A stretch of 64,000 nt of DNA from Tigriopus japonicus (lineage: Eukaryota; Arthropoda; Copepoda; Harpacticoida; Harpacticidae). The translations under genes and the position numbers were made by a program. Shown here one piece after another: positions 57,448 to 64,000 of this stretch. The notes beneath the pieces are model-generated. The model searched no databases, had not been told where the DNA came from, and worked only from the letters and a program-made list of their open reading frames with translations. The DNA lies in the NCBI GenBank assembly GCA_010645155.1, contig CM021316.1:7728018-7792017 (forward strand), given 5' to 3'. Numbering within the stretch: position 1 is the stretch's first letter; each line of letters opens with the position of its first letter.

Positions 57448-59546
57448 TTACTGGCCCTTGCTGATGAACATAGTTGTATCCACAGGGAACACTCTGTTGC
57501 CCACAATCTGTTGAGGCCCAGTATAGTATCGGAAGATCATCTTGGACCCTCGTTTGAGCTGCTTCTGACTGTTGAGGTGCTTAAAGCAATCCAACCAATC
57601 CGAATACAAAGGCATAAAGGGCGGATATCCAGCTGCCAATCCAGACCTATAAGCGACAAATTCGTAAATATATTCAAATTCGCTTTATAAGTATGCTGTG
57701 TAACACTTACTTAGAGACGATCATGACGTTGCTCACTACAGTAAAGGGATACACGAGGGAAGAAGTCAGAAACTCTGAGACATGTCCAGTTAATTTCTGC
57801 ATCTCTTTGTCAGAGAGGATATATTTGTTGATGGCATACGTCATCGAGTAAGAAATGGCAACCATGCACACCTCTCCAATCGCACGAGGCACCCATCCGG
57901 CCCAGAACCCTAGAGGGTTTCAATAAAATTGTGAGGCTAACCAAGAGAGTTTGGGAGTTTCGTTGTGAGATAGAAGTGAAGCCTATATATCCCTTTTTTA
58001 GTTGTTGAACAAAATATTCTTTTTGACCTTTCCACATGAGCAAAACATCTCTTGGAAATTTTGACTGAAGAGGCCCATCACATTTTCTTTAGACAGAACA
58101 CGTCTTCGTCAGGGTAAATCGCCTATCCTCGTCTATACAATATTATATAATTAGGTCAATGGGGTAATAAAAGCATTGAAAATGCCTTTAAGGAGTTATA
58201 GAAGTTCAACAGAAAAAGTTAGAAAAGACCCAAGAATCTGTCCGAAACCTTACATATTTTCTCTCTGGTATTTCTTTATTACTTTTTTTACTCATGATTC
58301 ATATTTATTACAATTTATTTATTTTTTTCATTACGTGGCGGTTCAGCGCAGGGTGATTTTTTCCTTGCCACGAATTACTTCAAAGAAGGACTTGAGCCGT
58401 CATCAAAATTGGACCCATGCCATGAATTCGCAGATCTACATTTCAGATTACAAACTTCTGCTCACTAAAGTCAAAATAAAACAAGGGCCAGTCAGTGATC
58501 CGACAATCCGACAGATCGCATTTGACAAGGAAGGAATTAATGCTCATTAGATATCATGATGAATAACAAGTTTAGAAGATTAGTCCATAAAAATGAAAAG
58601 CAGATTAAGCATTTGCAAAAATTCTCAAATTTGAGGATAAGTTGTTAAAAGTTACCTTTGAGGCAGATATTTCTCAAAGAATAATGAAACTGAGCTCTTT
58701 AGTGAACGGTCAAAAAAAGTTTTTCCATTTACTCAAGTGCTGAATTAAAATTCTCAATGATTTGAGCCCGTTCCCATGCTTGTACTTAGTTCAAAATATA
58801 TGGACAAAATAACCCCTTTTGCAATTTTCACATTTCTTTGCACACATTCAACTGATTTAAAGTGAGCAGCAAAAAAGACACCCCACATGATTCTTGAAAT
58901 TTCAATCTCAACCCTCTGAGTAGAGGCCTCTAGTGGCAAGTCTGGTAAACTCTACCTTGTCACCTCAATCCTTACCAATAAATCCATTTTCACTGATGAC
59001 CTCATAGAATGACGCCATGAGCCCCTTGTACTTGCTCTCATGGCCTACAAACTGCGCCATAGTGCGCACCGCCATCACCTGCAACGGATGGGTCACCAGC
59101 GAGCAGGTCACCTTCAGCGTCGCATCGCGCCAAATGGACTGCACCAAGCGGTCCTGCAGCTCCTGCTCACTGAGCGGCCGCCCTTTCTTCTTCTCCTCTT
59201 CCTCCACTGTGGGCAATGCCGGCCAGCGTTGCGCAAAATACTCGCCGGTAAAAGCGGTTAAGCCCATAGAGACAACGCGCGGGGCTAGCCCAGCATACAG
59301 CCCGACAAGCCCATCGCGTTTGCGAATGTGGCCAATGTAGGCGAAGATGGAAGGATACATGAGCTTGGGGTGACCCAGGAAAGTGGTGGTATTAACGGGT
59401 TTCAAAGGCTCATGGCCCAGTTGGATGAGGGTTTTGGCATAATCCACTGGGTGGAGCAAGGCTACCACGCCCGCTTTTAAGGCGGCGTGCACGTAGGGAT
59501 CGTGCAGAGAGGCTGGCCAATCGGATTCTTCAGCGGAGACACTCAT
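57448..59546 (-). CDS. MTCH2: Mitochondrial carrier homolog 2 (MTCH2-like)
   Basis: MTCH proteins are SLC25-derived outer mitochondrial membrane proteins; human MTCH2 acts as an insertase for tail-anchored proteins and as a BID receptor. Exons 59546-58976, 57909-57711 and 57646-57448 join in phase to 322 residues (human about 303). Landmarks are the first carrier repeat with HPVDYAKTLIQLGHEPL, GLYAGLAPRVVS, the second repeat with VTHPLQVMAVRTMAQFVGHESKYKGL, FIGFWAGWVPRAIGEV across the first splice, SSLVYPFTVVSNVMIV, and the MTCH C-terminal block GLAAGYPPFMPLYSDWLDCF. A Lys/Glu-rich insert (EEEEKKKGRP, ~residues 115-124) sits between repeats. The start is ATG 59546. It is convergent with the ABI-like gene. 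Confidence 0.93.
57910..58975. other. MTCH2 intron 1
   Basis: A 1.07-kb intron. A plus-strand frame from ATG 58182 to 58550 (122 codons) contains a TTTTTTTCATTACG...CAG acceptor-like site and reads on with ordinary composition. It could be a nested exon, but no family was recognised. Confidence 0.35.
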
Positions 59547-62332
59547 GTTGAGAGGCTATTTGAGACGCTGGAAAATGTGGAGTTAGGAACCAAGAGATGT
59601 GCTTTCAATGGAGAAGTTAGTGTATTTGTTGAACAGTGTCACTAGGAATTTAGCAGGAAAGGCGTGGGTTTCGCACAAAAAGGTTTGATGCTTTGCGGTC
59701 AACTCTAAAATCATCGGAGCATTTTTTTGGCATTAAGTTACCTTTTCTTTTAGAATTTTTACATTGTTAATTTAACATATTTCGGTTTGGATAATCTTGA
59801 GCTTTTTTGCCTGTAAGATAAAAGTCGTATGAGCTTCAAAGGCCGTAAATAGTGTGTTCGAATGTTTGGCGATTATATCTTGATTTTGGCTAAAGTCTTT
59901 CGACTGAGTCTTTCTCAATTTCATATCAATTCATAGGCAATTCAATGATTTGGTCTTGTTGCGTGTTGTTTGGTTCACTTCTCTTAAACACTTGAAAGTA
60001 ATTAGTAAAATGTGGAAACACTTTCTCAAAGGGTTAGAAAGCCTCGAACTTCCATGAGTGCCATAAGTTTTAAAATTTGATGGATGGCTTACTTCTCAGG
60101 TGGACAGCAAAAATTATCTCTCCTTTTTGACTCGGAAGTTCTTAGGCTCTGGTTTGCTATACTCCACAAATTTAAGCAAATTTGTCTATACAGTGCAATA
60201 AAATTTCTCATGGCTACTTGATTTCCTCTTTATGAGTCGACGTACCGCTGAAGAAATATTGTTTTCAGGGTTTTGAAACATTTTAACATTCATACGTTTG
60301 AAAGAGCTGACAAAGCAAGGTTCAGTTATTGCACGCATTAAAGTAGATTAAGATTTTCCCTGACTTGGGGAGCTAAGAAACTTGTTTCTTCCTTAAAATG
60401 CAGCAATTGCTTTTCTTGATTTTTTGTTTGAAGAGGTTAGAATCACGCTTTTTCAATTTGGTCACGCTTCGTGGACTTTTGCTACAGGCGCTATTTGTAC
60501 TCTGTCAACGTTAAGGGAGCCCAAAATTTCAACTAATATAGTAGGGTAAATCATTCTGAATTTCTCTCAAAGACGCTAAAGGATCATGTTTTCTTCTTAA
60601 CTATGATTGGTTAATCTGATTTCAGGCAGAAAACCTCAGAGATAATTATCATTTCATTTTTGAATCAAATTATTCAGTCTAATACTTCAGTTTGAACATT
60701 CCTTTGTCACTGTTTGAGGTTAGAAATTTTTGAGTTAGCTTTTTGGAGGGGGTGCATCTCTAGGATCGATGATTATAAAGGAGAAAAGAGTTGAAACTGC
60801 TGATGCGACCAAATAATGTTTTTCAGCCAAGTGTTGCCACATTTGCCCTTGTTTAGTTTTTTGGTCAAAAAACTTCAACACAAGCTGACTTCCATGAAAT
60901 AAGGAGAGACATTATCTGTAGGTAAAAAACGGCGACGCTTTTTATTTGGTCACATCACTAGTTGAAACTAGCCATAAAATGGTTTTAAGATGCTACAGCA
61001 ATTGATTAGCATTCCCTCGAAAGCTTACAACATTAATTTTTTCATGCATCCAATTTCAGTCCTATGTGAAAAGTATTTTAAAAGTATAATTTCACATTTC
61101 ATAAGCATCATCATTTTTTCATTTACCTTTTTGAGTTATGACATCTATTGCTCAAAAGGCCTTTTTTTGTTCCTCAGATTTACTATTCATTTTAGGCGAC
61201 CAACAAAAATGTATCTTCCTCATGGCAGCATATCGTCAAAGTCGCATGTAGTTCCACTTTTTGGAGCGAAATCTGTCGTCCTTGTCCACATTTCATATTA
61301 AGAAAATAAGCATTCATGGTGGCTAATTCGTCACCCTTGCATCATTTTACCACGTGAGTGAGCCCAACGCCCGAATATATGAAGACATGGCCTGAGGTCT
61401 GAGGTCCAGAAGTGACTTGACAAGTTGACATTCACAGTTAACGATTGCTTCCAACCCACCACCGCATGATCACATCAACAGCGTGTAAGTAGATTCTAAT
61501 ATTTCTTTTATCTGAAGACAGGTTCAAATATTTCTATAATGAGGGCTCTTTCTCTTGAAGGATTGATTGTGAACGAAAATCCGTTTAATTTTTTTAGACT
61601 AGAAAGTTTGAGGTGAATTGAAAGTTAAAAATTTGGAAGGTCTGTGGACATGGTTACTAAATAGCCAGTCAATGCGTAGGTTTATGGGATACCTTTGACA
61701 TTAATTTTATAAATGAATTATGGAAACGAGGTTAGGAGTAAGGAGAACAAAAGTTCCGCCCTTTTTGTGGATATGTTCATTGATTCCCTTTTTCATCCAA
61801 AACCGACCAAAGACGATATTAGTTCCAATAGGACCCAGAACTTTCACAAGTACGTATTTTTGGTTCCCAAAGAGGTGATATTGAAAGTATTTTTTAGTAA
61901 CATCAAAAACATATTTAAAGTTGCTTCTGTCTTAAAGTGCCGGAACTTTCATTACTCATTCACACCCAACCTTTGACAATTTTGTGCACGAGATGGATTG
62001 GTGCCATTTGAGACCATCAGTCCCCATTAAGATGTAGGTGAAAAAAAAATAAAAACGTGTGTAACATATTTTCATACAAACATTTGACATTTCCCCCCTG
62101 CGTGAGGTGGAATTAGTGGACCCAATAAATTCATGAGTATCATTTAGGAACCGGACTCTTTGACTTAAGTAGCTCTAAGCCATGTATGTTTTCAGACCTA
62201 ATATTTTGTGCATGCTGATACCGGCATCCAATCTCATATCTAGTTGATTAGCTCGTTCAAAACGACATCTCTGCCTCATCACACCCCCATCCGCTGCTAA
62301 ATCGACTCTCAAGTCCTAATACTGATCTCACG
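59547..62332. other. Intergenic spacer between MTCH2 and the SAP-domain gene
   Basis: The two genes are divergent, so both promoters lie in this 2.8 kb. The sequence is AT-rich. Frames at about 60990-61301 and 61713-61976 have no recognisable features. No repeat or RNA gene was seen. Confidence 0.45.
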
Positions 62333-63760
62333 ATGTCGTCACGAAGTGATCACACCTCGGGTCAGGTTCGACTCCAAGATCTATCCAAACTGCGGAAAGA
62401 TGAACTCAAGACGCAATGTCGCCAACACCAACTTCGAGTGTCTGGCAACAAGATTGAACTGGTACCTACAAAATTCTCGCTCACCCAACAGCATCATCCT
62501 CACCTGATCGATTATTGTTGCATGATTAGTTTTCTTTAGTTCATACTTTATCCCTTAGATTGTTTAATTTTTTAAGAGGATAGAATTAGTTGCCTTTTGA
62601 TATGTAAAATCAGGTAGTAGGTACCTGAAATACTTCAAAAACTAGATAAGGATAAATTTATGATTCAAGAAACACATTAGGAGTGGTTTACTGGAGAAAT
62701 TTATTACTATTCAACCCTAGATAAATTGAGCAAGTGATCCAATATTTGATCTATTTATCATCCACCAATATGTCGACATTATGTGACTCATTAAACTGCG
62801 ATAAAAAATCGCGACTTCTGTCTCAAAGGGTGTTCATCGTAAAATGTAATGTCAAAAAGTTTCTCGCCTACTCTTTGGCTTGAGAAAGATTATGTTCCCA
62901 TCTCAAGTGTTCGTCCACTTGTTATAAACACTTGTAGAATGTTGAACTTGTCAAGTAAGTCATGAGCCAATAACAATTGACAATAATTAGCTTACTAATT
63001 CGCCGTTTTAAAACACGTTCTGATTAAAAACAGCAACTGAAAATTAAATGCAACATAACACGAATTAAAAGTACCAACTTACTCCATCTCCCGCTTAAAA
63101 TAATCAGAACAAATGTAAAAGAAACTCGGATGCAATGCATGAATCATTCCGTGATGTTGTTTTGTGGCCTCCAGAGACCAGCATGTGTTACAAAAAGCTT
63201 AGTTGTGTTTTATTATTCACTTAGTTTGAGTCAGTTGCCTTTTGTTAGTAGTAGATGTCTCTCCACTCCATCCATGATAGTGTTTCTTCCCATCATTTTG
63301 GTTGTCAAGCTCTTGATCCTCTTTTGTCTCATGTTCATGTACTACAACATGCACCTCGCTCAGTGTATTTGGAAAACCATCAAAGGTCAATTTTCAAGAG
63401 ATTCCTTTCGAAGCTTGCCATTCAATGAAATATTAAACATGGCTTTATTTCAGATTGATAGACTGGTGGTCCATTTGTCGGTCAAGAAACCAGAGAGGAA
63501 CGGAAGTGGAATGGCCAACAGTAAGAAACAGGTGAGAATTATTAAGAAATCAGTGGCTTGGAACACTAATTTAGAAAATAGATTCCTTCCTATGTTCAGA
63601 ATGGCAAGGTCGGTTCCTCTCGGAAGCGGACCATGTCTCAAAGTCGGCGAATGGAGCTTAAAGCTGAAAGGGAACAGATTGTCTTGTGGAAGCGCCCTCT
63701 GACGACTCTTCAGTATAGTTTCTGTGAATTAGGATACACTTTGTTAGAGTGGACACAATC
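62333..63760 (+). CDS. SAP-domain protein, 3' partial
   Basis: SAP domains bind DNA, often AT-rich, and occur in chromatin and RNA-processing proteins. ATG 62333 opens exon 62333-62461, which joins in phase to 63454-63531 and 63600-63760 (donor GTAAGT at 63761); the gene then leaves the window. The SAP motif spans the first splice: LQDLSKLRKDELKTQCRQHQ, then LRVSGNKIEL plus IDRL, which matches the GNKxELIxRL ending. After that comes a basic linker (SSRKRTMSQSRRMELKAERE) and a less polar LQYSFCELGYTLLEW segment. The rest of the protein is unknown, so no specific family is assigned. An alternative ATG at 63130 stays open in frame into exon 2 (see findings). Confidence 0.75.
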
Positions 63761-64000
63761 GTAAGTACAATTGATTATGTCAATTCTATGCTACAACTAC
63801 TACTTCCACCATGGAAATGATAAAGAAAAATATGTTACATTCTGATATTTATGATTTCCCGGAGTTACAAATCTTCAAGTATTGGAAAACTTTAATTTTT
63901 TGTTAAAGATTTTTTTTTTTAAATTTAATCGGTAGAAAGTGCCAAAAAGTAAAAAAAAACACCTGTTGAAACCCACAAAACATTTCTTCCCCACTCTACA

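Overview
This window is nuclear DNA from an animal. Every recognisable gene is split by GT-AG introns (one is GC-AG), start codons are ATG, and the gene families are metazoan: INPP4, SMYD4, FBXW5, a GRD-type GABA receptor subunit, ABI and MTCH2. The GRD class is best known from arthropods. Together with compact exons, short introns and transposon-rich spacers, this suggests an arthropod, perhaps a crustacean such as a copepod. The species-level guess is inference.

Layout. 1-5.7 kb: the 3' part of an inositol polyphosphate 4-phosphatase gene (+ strand, 5' end outside the window). Its intron at 4501-5314 holds a small two-exon gene for a secreted-type protein on the opposite strand. 6.1-10.8 kb: a SMYD4-like SET/MYND gene (-) and an FBXW5-like F-box/WD40 gene (+), head to head. 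10.8-37.6 kb: a 27-kb gene-poor stretch of non-autonomous DNA transposons, minisatellites, old duplications and a few doubtful exons. 37.6-51.0 kb: a nine-exon GRD-type GABA receptor subunit (+). One intron carries a complete single-exon 7TM receptor-like gene on the same strand; another, 6.2 kb long with a GC donor, carries a dead mariner, a hAT-type MITE and satellites. 51-53.8 kb: spacer with a 69-bp minisatellite. 53.8-59.5 kb: a compact cluster with an intronless fatty-acid-binding protein, an Abl-interactor-like gene lacking an SH3 domain, and a convergent MTCH2 gene. 62.3-64 kb: the 5' end of a SAP-domain gene running off the window.

The genes do not form a pathway. The main biology is in their arrangement: two nested genes, a head-to-head pair with about 310 bp between start codons, and a tail-to-tail pair 81 bp apart. 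Seven hAT-like non-autonomous elements have recognisable ends; five have exact 8-bp target-site duplications and two have imperfect ones. Four of the seven belong to one ~300-bp family within 8 kb.

The strongest candidates for something undescribed are the nested antisense secreted protein at 4642-5232, the orphan 7TM gene inside the GRD intron, the hAT MITE that has grown an internal 32-bp satellite, and the SH3-less ABI. All calls come from reading the sequence by eye. No database search, structure prediction or transcript evidence was available.
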